From: Clostridia bacterium
GTDB taxonomy: Bacteria > Bacillota > Clostridia > DUPQ01
Assembly (NCBI GenBank): GCA_030592355.1
Contig: JAUVJE010000090.1
Span: forward strand, 1-9,412
Length of the DNA: 9,412 nucleotides
Reading direction: 5' to 3'
Shown here: positions 1 to 6,297 of the stretch, piece by piece
Layout of the letters: the number at the start of each line of letters is the position of its first letter
Position numbering within the stretch: position 1 is the stretch's first letter
Position numbers and translations under genes: made by a program
Notes under the pieces: model-generated
What the model was told of the DNA's origin: nothing
What the model saw: only the letters and a program-made list of their open reading frames with translations
Databases searched by the model: none

Positions 1-2
1 AG

Positions 3-41
3 CGAGGACTTGTTAGTTGTTTGGATTACTATTTGAATTGA
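3..41 (+). CDS. C-terminal end of group II intron reverse transcriptase/maturase (partial)
   Basis: The frame starting at base 3 reads RGLVSCLDYYLN and ends at TGA 39-41, directly before domain V. Group II intron-encoded proteins often end with a similar motif (Gly-Leu, a spaced Ser/Leu, then one or two Tyr) and stop just upstream of domain V, which fits. Only 12 residues are visible, so the call rests mainly on position and on this short pattern. The other two frames also close before domain V and could be the true one. The 5' part of the gene lies outside the window. Confidence 0.45.
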   Translation, partial: RGLVSCLDYYLN

Positions 42-74
42 ACCGCCTGGTGCCGAACGGCATGCCAGGTGGTG
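41..74 (+). ncRNA. Group II intron domain V (catalytic hairpin)
   Basis: A 9-bp lower helix (42-50 with 65-73, one G-U pair), a two-base bulge at 63-64 on the 3' side and a short upper helix (51-54 with 59-62) capped by a GAAC loop form the small bulged hairpin characteristic of domain V. The 5' strand contains CGC near its base, consistent with the catalytic triad found in several bacterial intron classes. In active introns this domain binds the two metal ions that catalyse splicing. Confidence 0.8.
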
Positions 75-75
75 T

Positions 76-103
76 GAGAGGGGGAAGAAATTTCCCCCTA
101 CTC
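76..103 (+). ncRNA. Group II intron domain VI with bulged branch-point A
   Basis: The 8-bp arms AGGGGGAA (79-86) and TTCCCCCT (92-99) pair. A single unpaired adenosine at 100 follows, then CTC (101-103) pairs with GAG (76-78). A lone bulged A about seven bases before the intron end is the branch-point nucleotide that attacks the 5' splice site. The stem is intact, so this end of the intron looks functional. Confidence 0.82.
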
Positions 104-122
104 GATTAATTGTTATTATTGA

Positions 123-1028
123 TTAAAGGTTTAGGTAAGCCAGCCTGTTCATTTCTTTTTTCACACTATAGCGGGAACGGTTTGCATACCCATAGCGTAC
201 AACCTCGGCGATTACTGAATCCGCCCAGCCTTCAGAAATCAGATGTTTTGCAAAATTGACCGTCAGGTCGTCGATTTCATCTTCTTCAACAGATAATCGT
301 ATAAAATTCCACATGACGTCATTGGTGAATAAATAACCTTTGTTCCTGTATATTTCAATGCTGTCACGGGCGTTTTCCAATTCGTTTTTATAAAGCTTGG
401 ATAGAATCAGTGTATTGATATACTCGTTGGAACTTATCTCTTCCGGTATTCCACTGAACATTCCGGCAAGGGTATCATCATCTAAAAGTTCTTTATCCTC
501 GATGGCAACCCTGTTAAGGAGTTTCCACCTGAAGGTATCGTCAAGGGTTCGAAAGTAGAGACAGATATCAGTTATGTTTTTCATATCGCCAAATACACGG
601 CCTGTGAAAATGTGCCAGAAAGACATAAATATTATAGCAGGAATATTTGAAGAATCTTCAATATATGTCTCATGGGTTTTTGCCATTATGCGATTAAGGA
701 AAATCGATGCAAAGTAGTTTTGCTTTTTAAGTTTCAGGGTGGAGGTATCCCTGCACAGGAAGTATGAAAGGTCTTTAACAAGCCGGTGCCTGAGCTGTGT
801 ATTTAAAATGATGGTCTCTTTGAATGAACTATAAGTCTTAAGCGCTTTTCTATAATTACCCATACAGGCATATGCACATATAAGTCCAATGGCGGATTTC
901 TCCACCTCAATGTTTTTCCTGACAGTGTAATTGAATCCGTTTATAGCGCTTCTGTAATTTTTCTCACTGAGAGCCAGATATGAATATGCGTAGTAGCCAA
1001 GCATTTCATTATTGCTCTGGTCAGTCAT
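123..1028 (-). CDS. Uncharacterised helical-repeat (TPR-like) protein, third gene of the ZorAB-like operon
   Basis: I do not recognise this 301-aa protein as a named family. The start at 1028 (MTDQSNNE) is chosen because AGGAGG lies six bases upstream; a start at 1079 would overlap the preceding gene by about 30 bp and has no such site. There is no signal peptide or membrane segment, so it should be cytoplasmic. Residues about 9-76 form two helix pairs with TPR-like spacing of small and aromatic residues (GYYAYSYLALSEKNYRSAI, then AYACMGNYRKALKTY). The rest is predicted alpha-helical with no catalytic motif I can see. It follows the MotB-like gene by 19 bp, so it is almost certainly co-transcribed and probably works with the motor, as adaptor, regulator or effector (inference). 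It lacks nuclease or helicase motifs and is shorter than ZorC or ZorD. No terminator is visible between its stop and the intron. Confidence 0.85.
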   Translation of the reverse strand: MTDQSNNEMLGYYAYSYLALSEKNYRSAINGFNYTVRKNIEVEKSAIGLICAYACMGNYRKALKTYSSFKETIILNTQLRHRLVKDLSYFLCRDTSTLKLKKQNYFASIFLNRIMAKTHETYIEDSSNIPAIIFMSFWHIFTGRVFGDMKNITDICLYFRTLDDTFRWKLLNRVAIEDKELLDDDTLAGMFSGIPEEISSNEYINTLILSKLYKNELENARDSIEIYRNKGYLFTNDVMWNFIRLSVEEDEIDDLTVNFAKHLISEGWADSVIAEVVRYGYANRSRYSVKKEMNRLAYLNL

Positions 1029-1034
1029 ACCTAT

Positions 1035-1040
1035 CCTCCT
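1035..1040 (-). promoter_or_regulatory. Ribosome binding site deciding the start of the TPR-like gene
   Basis: On the minus strand AAAGGAGG precedes the ATG at 1028 by six bases after the AGGAGG core. This supports the internal start at 1028 over the upstream in-frame ATG at 1079, which lies inside the MotB-like gene. Confidence 0.8.
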
Positions 1041-1047
1041 TTTTCTT

Positions 1048-2040
1048 TTATGAACCGCCTGCAGCCGGGGCGTTTTCAAGATAGTCGTCTATAATTTTCT
1101 GGACATTATCGTCCTTGATTTTAATTGAGAACTCAATTCGTCTGTTTTTTGCGCTGCCTTCGGAGGTTTCGTTATCCCCTATGGGCCGCAGCTCTGAAAA
1201 ACCTGCGGCGGCAAAGTAGCTTCCGTATTTTTCTTCGAGGGACGGATTGGAGGCCATGATATAATTGAGAACATTGGTTGACCGTTCTGTGGATAAGACA
1301 CGGTTGGCATCCGTTGAACCAACGTCATCAGTATGCCCCTCTACAGAGATTGAATCTATTACACTGCGCACTTCCGGGTCGTCGAGAATTGTTTCAAAAG
1401 CTATCGCAAGTTCCCTTAAAAGGGACTTTCCTTCTTGCTTTACATCTGCTGATGCAAAATCAAAGACAAGGCTTTCCGTAATATATAGATTGGCATTGTC
1501 GCCTATAACAACAAGTTTTTCCCCGGCTTCATTGAATTCCCCCAAAGTGGCTTCAATTGATGTCTGCACTTTTTCAAATATATCGGCTCTAAGAACGGCT
1601 ATGCTTTGAAGCTTGATTCTGAGATCATTCAATTCTTTGGTATTTACAGCAATTATGCCGCTTAATTCCTGCTGCTGGTCTGCTAAAATAAGTATAATCT
1701 GCTGTTTGTCGCCAAGTTCTTTCTCGGCCTTTGAATATTGTTCATTCAGGCTGTCAATATTTTCTTCAAGGAGAATCAGCAGTTCCTCCCGGTTTTCCAA
1801 CTCATTCTGAGTTTGGATAAGAATTGCCTCTTGATTTTCCAATTTTGTTTGGGTGGCATTAAGTTTGTTTTTCTCGTCATCCAGGTCAATGGATATTATG
1901 ATGTTCCTTACAAATACTATCATGACCAGGAATAACATAACCAAAGCGATTGTGGACATGACATCCGCAAAAGCCGGCCAGAAATTTTCCGGATCGCGTT
2001 TTGTATAATATCGTCTGCTTTTACTCTTCAATTGCTTCAC
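1048..2040 (-). CDS. MotB/OmpA-type motor protein, ZorB-like
   Basis: This is a 330-aa inner-membrane protein. Its short basic N-terminus (KSKSRRYYTKR) is followed by a single transmembrane helix at about residues 24-50 beginning FADVMSTIALVM. Asp26 sits at the start of that helix, where MotB and ZorB carry the ion-binding Asp. Residues about 52-150 are a charged coiled coil. Residues about 185-310 form an OmpA/MotB-like peptidoglycan-binding domain with EGHTDDVG (234-241), LSTERSTNVL (249-258) and NRRIEF (299-304). By family knowledge it anchors a stator to the cell wall and couples ion flow to movement of the MotA-like partner encoded 8 bp upstream. The MotA-like partner's long tail and the absence of flagellar genes favour a Zorya-type motor over a flagellar stator. 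The coiled coil between membrane and OmpA domain is longer than a simple linker, perhaps spanning a thick Gram-positive wall (inference). The start codon is GTG at 2040 or TTG at 2031. Confidence 0.9.
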   Translation of the reverse strand: MKQLKSKSRRYYTKRDPENFWPAFADVMSTIALVMLFLVMIVFVRNIIISIDLDDEKNKLNATQTKLENQEAILIQTQNELENREELLILLEENIDSLNEQYSKAEKELGDKQQIILILADQQQELSGIIAVNTKELNDLRIKLQSIAVLRADIFEKVQTSIEATLGEFNEAGEKLVVIGDNANLYITESLVFDFASADVKQEGKSLLRELAIAFETILDDPEVRSVIDSISVEGHTDDVGSTDANRVLSTERSTNVLNYIMASNPSLEEKYGSYFAAAGFSELRPIGDNETSEGSAKNRRIEFSIKIKDDNVQKIIDDYLENAPAAGGS

Positions 2041-2044
2041 CTCT
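2037..2044 (-). promoter_or_regulatory. Shine-Dalgarno overlapping the GTG codon of the MotB-like gene
   Basis: Reading the minus strand, AGAGGTGA at 2044-2037 is a close match to the full anti-16S consensus and is followed after five bases by TTG at 2031-2029, in frame. The GTG at 2040-2038 lies inside this element and has no good site of its own upstream. The TTG may therefore be the true start, giving 327 aa and leaving the membrane helix and OmpA domain unchanged. Confidence 0.5.
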
Positions 2045-2048
2045 ATGG

Positions 2049-3509
2049 TTATTTAGTTATTTCGTCCTTGATTGCGTCAAGCTTCCGGTTTATCTGCCCT
2101 GTCGTAGATTTGTTATATGCCATGGTCTGTTCCGGCAGGGCGGCTATGGTTTCGGCGAGTATTTTTTGGTTGCCGTCGAATTGTTTGACAATTTTATCTA
2201 TGCTTTGCATGGTGTCATTCATACTCTTTTCCAGTTTTCCTGATATTTCAATGGTACTGTCCATCATGATTTTTGAGAACAATTCTCCGGTTTTTTGAGC
2301 CATGATCGTTATTTCCATATTAACATCTGCGAAGGAAGTAATAAAAGCATCCTGAACACTTTCTATGGTTTTTGAATTTGTCTCGGCGCTTTCCTTCATG
2401 ACTGAAGAAAGTTTGTTTACAGCGTAAACAGATTTATCAACCTGCTCTACCAAAGATTGCATGTCATCAACGACTTTTTGGTTAAATGACGACATTTCTG
2501 TAGCAGCGGATTTAACATCTGCTGAAAACTTCTCAATGGCGTCGTAATTATTCTTAATGAGATTTGCAGATGAAGACATGGATTCAGCCATTTTAATAAA
2601 GCTTACATCCATCATTTCCACGTTGTTTCTAAGATTTGTATTAAAATCAGAGAAATCCTTTATACTGCCGGCAAAACCGGCCAGGCATGAATCAAATCTG
2701 TCTATGGTATTGTCAAGCGTCTGTGATGAAAGGGAGACGTCCATGACCACATTCGTGAGTTTGTTGCCGAATTCATTTACCGTGTCCTTAAGAGATGTTT
2801 CAATTTTATTGCCAAAATCTATGAATGTATCCCTGAGTATGCGGTTGAGGATAGTATATTCTGTTTCTTTGTCTTTTGCGATGGCCACTGAAATTACATT
2901 ATCGAGATATTCTTCAATGTTTACCATCAGTTTATTTTTCTCATCTTCGCAATCAAGCACTATAAAAATCAAGGTGAGAATAATAGAAAAGGCGATTCCT
3001 GCCAAACTTGTTATAAAGGCGGCTCCCATGCCTTTTGCCGCACCGGCGAGTTTTTCAAGCACCAGCGTCCAGTCGAGGCTAGATGCTGAGCCGGAGCTGG
3101 GAAGCAGAACGCCTACAAGTTCACTTACCGAAATAGTCAATCCGATAAAGGTTCCTAACAGTCCAAGAACAATCAGTATGCTGATGCTTCGATTAACAAG
3201 GGTTTCACCCATGAGGTTAAGCTTTAATTCATCCATAAATGTTTTTTCTATGATTGCCTGGGTATTGACATCACTGTAAGGGCTGCTGGACGCTGCCTTG
3301 TAGTCCTGTACAATCCTATTCAGGAGTTCGTTTTTAAAAACACCCGATCTGCGCTGTTGTCTACTCTCTAAATGCTTTGCGATTGAACGGTATTTTATTT
3401 TTATTAAAATATCCACGATCAGTGCAATCGAAAATAAACCTACTATGATACCTACAATAACTTTTCCAGTGATATCAATAGTCTGTAATAATTCTAAAAT
3501 TGTATTCAT
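2049..3509 (-). CDS. MotA/TolQ/ExbB-family ion-channel protein with long tail, ZorA-like
   Basis: This is a 486-aa membrane protein. Hydrophobic segments lie at about residues 16-38, 108-131 and 162-185. The second contains LGLLGTFIGLTISV and the third AAKGMGAAFITSLAGIAFS, the conserved pore-lining helices of the MotA/TolQ/ExbB superfamily. Residues about 190-486 are a long polar helix-rich tail with heptad character, far beyond the usual size of MotA or TolQ. A channel domain plus a long intracellular tail, next to a MotB-like protein, is the hallmark of ZorA in Zorya defence, where the tail is thought to relay motor rotation to effectors. The tail here is shorter than in the best-known type I ZorA of about 730 aa. 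Start at 3509: AAGGAG lies seven bases upstream. The gene is first in its operon, with a promoter at 3541-3568. A TolQ-like transport or unknown envelope role is the alternative. Confidence 0.9.
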   Translation of the reverse strand: MNTILELLQTIDITGKVIVGIIVGLFSIALIVDILIKIKYRSIAKHLESRQQRRSGVFKNELLNRIVQDYKAASSSPYSDVNTQAIIEKTFMDELKLNLMGETLVNRSISILIVLGLLGTFIGLTISVSELVGVLLPSSGSASSLDWTLVLEKLAGAAKGMGAAFITSLAGIAFSIILTLIFIVLDCEDEKNKLMVNIEEYLDNVISVAIAKDKETEYTILNRILRDTFIDFGNKIETSLKDTVNEFGNKLTNVVMDVSLSSQTLDNTIDRFDSCLAGFAGSIKDFSDFNTNLRNNVEMMDVSFIKMAESMSSSANLIKNNYDAIEKFSADVKSAATEMSSFNQKVVDDMQSLVEQVDKSVYAVNKLSSVMKESAETNSKTIESVQDAFITSFADVNMEITIMAQKTGELFSKIMMDSTIEISGKLEKSMNDTMQSIDKIVKQFDGNQKILAETIAALPEQTMAYNKSTTGQINRKLDAIKDEITK

Positions 3510-3540
3510 GTGTTTTCTCCTTGGTTAATATATAATACAT

Positions 3541-3568
3541 ATAATATCACAATTTCACTGTGTGTAAA
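3541..3568 (-). promoter_or_regulatory. Extended -10 sigma-A-type promoter of the motor operon
   Basis: Read on the minus strand: -35 TTTACA (3568-3563), a 16-bp spacer, and TATTAT (3546-3541) preceded by TGA, an extended -10. Transcription would start near 3533, giving a leader of about 25 bases that contains the AAGGAG at 3522-3517 before the ATG at 3509. Confidence 0.6.
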
Positions 3569-3625
3569 AAATTTATGGCAAAACTCACCAACACTTTTTA
3601 AACGGCAGTTTTTCAAAAAAAGTTC

Positions 3626-3637
3626 CGTATAAATACG
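3626..3637. repeat. Short palindrome CGTAT-AA-ATACG in the divergent intergenic region
   Basis: Perfect 5-bp arms flank an AA centre, roughly 58 bp upstream of the motor-operon -35 and 120 bp upstream of the sugar-operon -10. It could be a protein-binding dyad; nothing ties it to a known regulator. Confidence 0.3.
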
Positions 3638-3641
3638 AGTA

Positions 3642-3700
3642 ATAAATCATTCCCGGTGTAATGCGTATCAATATGCATGGGTATCATTGGGATGATTTAT
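3642..3700. repeat. Large inverted repeat with a nested dyad
   Basis: ATAAATCAT (3642-3650) pairs perfectly with ATGATTTAT (3692-3700). With one bulged T the stem extends by CCC (3652-3654) and GGG (3689-3691), giving 12 bp. Inside the loop, 3661-3678 (ATGCGTATCAATATGCAT) is an 18-bp near-palindrome with one mismatched pair and a mismatched centre. Neither orientation ends in a T-run, so this does not look like a terminator. Its place between the two divergent promoters suggests a regulator-binding region. Confidence 0.5.
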
Positions 3701-3719
3701 ATAAAAAACAGTATATATT

Positions 3720-3752
3720 CCAACTGATAAACTCATGTTTAGCCAACTGATA
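3720..3752 (+). promoter_or_regulatory. Direct repeat upstream of the sugar-operon promoter, possible activator site
   Basis: CCAACTGATA occurs at 3720-3729 and again at 3743-3752, a 23-bp period or about two helical turns. The proximal copy ends six bases before the -10 hexamer and covers the poor -35 region. AraC-type activators bind tandem half-sites with spacing of about this size near weak -35 boxes, so such a regulator is plausible. No regulator gene is in the window. Confidence 0.45.
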
Positions 3753-3755
3753 TTG

Positions 3756-3764
3756 TGATATAAT
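3756..3764 (+). promoter_or_regulatory. Extended -10 promoter of the GH38-araB-araD operon
   Basis: TGA followed by a perfect TATAAT (3759-3764) makes an extended -10. At the 17-bp distance the -35 position (3736-3741) reads TGTTTA, a weak match, so activator dependence is likely. Transcription would start near 3771, giving a leader of about 43 bases with a small hairpin (TGGTT 3773-3777, AACCA 3785-3789). Confidence 0.6.
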
Positions 3765-3813
3765 TTCAGCGATGGTTTCATTGTAACCAAAAGCTTTATT
3801 TATGGGGGAATTT

Positions 3814-6294
3814 ATGAAAAAATTACATTTAATTTGCAATGCACATCTTGATCCGGTTTGGCTTTGGCGGTGGGAAGAGGGTTTGGGAGAAGCGCTTTCC
3901 ACATTCAGAATTGCCGCTGAGTTTTGTGAGAACTACGACGGCTTCATTTTTAACCACAACGAAGCATTGCTATATGAATGGATAGAAGAATATGATCCTT
4001 CTCTTTTCAAGAGGATACAGGGGCTTGTTAAAACCGGTAAGTGGCACATTATGGGTGGATGGTATGTCCAACCGGACTGCAATATGCCGTCAGGCGAGTC
4101 CATCACGAGGCAAATACTATATGGGAAGAGATACTTTATGGAAAAATTCAGAATTGAACCTAAAACAGCTATAAATTTTGACTCTTTCGGACATAGCCGG
4201 GGGCTTGTGCAAATTATGGCCAAGTCGGGTTATGATTCATATATTTTTTGCCGTCCCGACATATCCCTTAAGGATTTACCCGGTGAGGATTTTATATGGG
4301 AAGGCTTCGACGGGACTGAAGTAATAGCCCACAGGGCTTTTAGATTCTATCTTTCGCAAAAAGGCAAATCCGTTGATAAGATAAGAGATTTCATGGAGAA
4401 GAAACCGGAACAAACGCCTGCTATGATACTTTGGGGAATCGGAAATCATGGAGGAGGTCCTTCAAAGGAAGATCTTGAAGCCATACAGCAACTGAGGGAA
4501 GAGAGGAAAGACTACGAAATTCTGCACTCCACACCCGAAGACTATTTTAATGAACTCCGTGAAAGCGGTTTAGAGCCTGGAAGGTTTAATGAGTCAATAA
4601 ATCCGTTTGCGGTTGGATGCTATACTTCGCAAATAAGAATAAAACAGAAACACAGAGAACTTGAGAATGAGTTGTACTCGGCTGAAAAAATGATGTCGGC
4701 GGCAAGTGCTGCCGGTCTTATGAAATATGATGCAGTGGCGGTAAAGGAAGCACTCAAAGATCTGCTGTTCTGTGAATTTCACGACATACTTCCCGGGTCA
4801 AGCATACAGTTAGCCGAGGAGGATGCCCTTCGAACAATGGATCACGGTTTGGAAATTATCTCAAGATTAAAAGCGAAATCATTTTTCATGCTGATGAAAG
4901 GACAGAAAAAAGCACCTGACAGAACACTGCCTATTTTTGTGTACAACCCTCATCCATGGACGGTAAACGGAAATTTTGAATGCGAATATATGAATGAATT
5001 CAACAATACTAAAGAAAAATTTTCGGTTCCTCATATTGTATACGGCGACGTTGAAATTGCTTGCCAGGACGAGAGAGAATTCAGTGGTCTTTCAGCCTTT
5101 GACTGGCGAAAGAGAGTTGTCTTCAAAGGCAGACTCAAACCTTCTTCAATGAATAGATTTGATCTGACGCTTGAAGAGTTAGATGAAAAACCCGGGATGA
5201 TGTCATATGAAAATAAAGAATTTATCGATATAAAGACGGATGAGATGAGGGTGAAAATAAGCAGAGAAACAGGTCTTATTGATACTATGAAAATAGGGGA
5301 AACCAAATACTTCGATAAAAATGCATTCAGACCGGTGGTTATAAAGGACAATGCCGATGCATGGGGGATGAAGGTAGACAGATTTGAAAATGAGGAAGGC
5401 AGTTTCAGAATCATGACTTCTGCAGAAGCACGTAAATTTGCAAATATTACGGCAGAAGAATTTGAACCGGTTCATGTTACGGAAGACGGAGCGGTAAGAA
5501 CAATTGTAGAATCATATTTCAAATATGATAATTCAGCTCTTTGCATCAGTTATATTATCCCTAAAAAAGGTGCGGAATTGGAAGTTAAAGCTAGGGTATA
5601 TTGGGGTGAGACAGACAAGATGCTCAAACTTGAAGTCCCGGCGGCTTTTCGCAGAACCGGGTATCTCGGCAATATCGTCTCAGGTATTGAGAAACTCAGA
5701 ACTGACGGAGGAGAAGCAGTATCTCAGAAATGGGTTGCCGCCTTTGATGAAGAAAGTGAAAAAGCTTTTGGAATAATAAATAATTGCATCTATGGCAGCA
5801 GCTGTAAAGATAATGCAGTCAGGCTTACATTGCTTAGGTCTCCTGCGTATTCCGGACATCCTCTTGGCGATAAACCCATATTAATTGAAGACAGGTATAC
5901 GCCGCGGATTGACCAGGGAGAGAGAAGATATTCTTTTAAAATCATATTCGGAGATAAGAAATCAATAATGAAAACTGTCGACAGAAAAGGTATTGAATTT
6001 AACGAAAAACCCATGGTATTGACCGCATATCCATCAGGTGAAGGTAAAAAACCTAAAAAACTCCTGGAAATATCAGGAAAGAAAATTTCCCTTCAGACAT
6101 TCAAGAAAGCAGAAGATGGAAACGGCTATATACTGAGACTGTTTAATGGATACCAAAAAAAGAGCAAGGCAACGGTTACGAGCAAGGTTCTTGCATTTTC
6201 TATGGATATTGAGATGGGACCTGTGGAAATTGCCACTTACAGAATTGCGGATGGAAAAGTTATTAAGACCGATTTGCTTGAAAGAGAGATTTGA
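3814..6294 (+). CDS. GH38 alpha-mannosidase-family glycoside hydrolase
   Basis: This is an 826-aa cytoplasmic enzyme with no signal peptide. The start at 3814 is preferred over the ATG at 3802 because GGGGGA at 3804-3809 then serves as its ribosome binding site. The N-terminal catalytic domain shows the GH38 zinc site: NAHLD with His11 and Asp13, NFDSFGHS with the putative nucleophile Asp123, and GNHGGG with His212. A three-helix region follows with FHDILPGSS, a typical GH38 signature, and then beta-rich C-terminal domains. The length is close to bacterial relatives such as MngB (about 877 aa). GH38 enzymes retain configuration and remove alpha-mannosyl residues. Here the gene leads an operon and ends 3 bp before araB, so its sugar product may feed pentose catabolism rather than mannose use. 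The exact substrate is unknown; a pentoside or modified mannoside is possible. An uptake system must lie elsewhere. Confidence 0.92.
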   Translation: MKKLHLICNAHLDPVWLWRWEEGLGEALSTFRIAAEFCENYDGFIFNHNEALLYEWIEEYDPSLFKRIQGLVKTGKWHIMGGWYVQPDCNMPSGESITRQILYGKRYFMEKFRIEPKTAINFDSFGHSRGLVQIMAKSGYDSYIFCRPDISLKDLPGEDFIWEGFDGTEVIAHRAFRFYLSQKGKSVDKIRDFMEKKPEQTPAMILWGIGNHGGGPSKEDLEAIQQLREERKDYEILHSTPEDYFNELRESGLEPGRFNESINPFAVGCYTSQIRIKQKHRELENELYSAEKMMSAASAAGLMKYDAVAVKEALKDLLFCEFHDILPGSSIQLAEEDALRTMDHGLEIISRLKAKSFFMLMKGQKKAPDRTLPIFVYNPHPWTVNGNFECEYMNEFNNTKEKFSVPHIVYGDVEIACQDEREFSGLSAFDWRKRVVFKGRLKPSSMNRFDLTLEELDEKPGMMSYENKEFIDIKTDEMRVKISRETGLIDTMKIGETKYFDKNAFRPVVIKDNADAWGMKVDRFENEEGSFRIMTSAEARKFANITAEEFEPVHVTEDGAVRTIVESYFKYDNSALCISYIIPKKGAELEVKARVYWGETDKMLKLEVPAAFRRTGYLGNIVSGIEKLRTDGGEAVSQKWVAAFDEESEKAFGIINNCIYGSSCKDNAVRLTLLRSPAYSGHPLGDKPILIEDRYTPRIDQGERRYSFKIIFGDKKSIMKTVDRKGIEFNEKPMVLTAYPSGEGKKPKKLLEISGKKISLQTFKKAEDGNGYILRLFNGYQKKSKATVTSKVLAFSMDIEMGPVEIATYRIADGKVIKTDLLEREI

Positions 6295-6297
6295 TTT

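Larger units (their letters stand above)
1..106 (+). mobile_element. 3' end of a bacterial group II intron (5' part outside window)
   Basis: These bases hold, in order, a short reading frame that resembles the C-terminus of an intron reverse transcriptase/maturase, a domain V hairpin and a domain VI hairpin with a bulged adenosine. That order is the one expected at the 3' end of a group II intron whose protein is encoded in domain IV. The intron should end at the AY dinucleotide at 105-106, six bases after the branch-point A at 100; an end at 107 cannot be excluded. The 3' exon begins immediately after and reaches the stop codon of the minus-strand operon about 17 bp later. The intron reads against that operon and so cannot splice from its mRNA. 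The bulk of the element, including most of the RT gene and the 5' exon, lies left of base 1. Confidence 0.82.

Noticed and set aside
76..103. GC-rich hairpin as a rho-independent terminator for the minus-strand operon
   Set aside because: Read on the minus strand the stem is not followed by a run of T, and the stem with a bulged A is better explained as intron domain VI.
1265..1609. 114-codon open frame on the plus strand
   Set aside because: It is antisense to the OmpA domain of the MotB-like gene and carries no independent coding signal.
2557..3279. 240-codon open frame on the plus strand
   Set aside because: It lies wholly antisense to the MotA-like gene, whose protein has clear family motifs. 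The antisense translation shows no recognisable domain and no good ribosome binding site.
1048..3509. Flagellar motAB stator genes
   Set aside because: The MotA-like protein has three membrane segments and a very long tail, and the third gene and surroundings contain nothing flagellar or chemotactic.
3601..3630. ACTTTTT/AAAAAGT arms near 3590-3622 as a terminator stem
   Set aside because: The arms are only A/T homopolymers, the loop is long and there is no upstream gene on either strand needing termination there.
3764..3800. CcpA catabolite-repression (cre) site near the GH38 start
   Set aside because: CAGCGATGGTTTCA has a partial resemblance only; symmetry and spacing do not match the cre consensus.
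3684..3902. 72-codon minus-strand frame across the intergenic region
   Set aside because: It overlaps the start of the GH38 gene and its promoter, has no ribosome binding site and reads into regulatory DNA.
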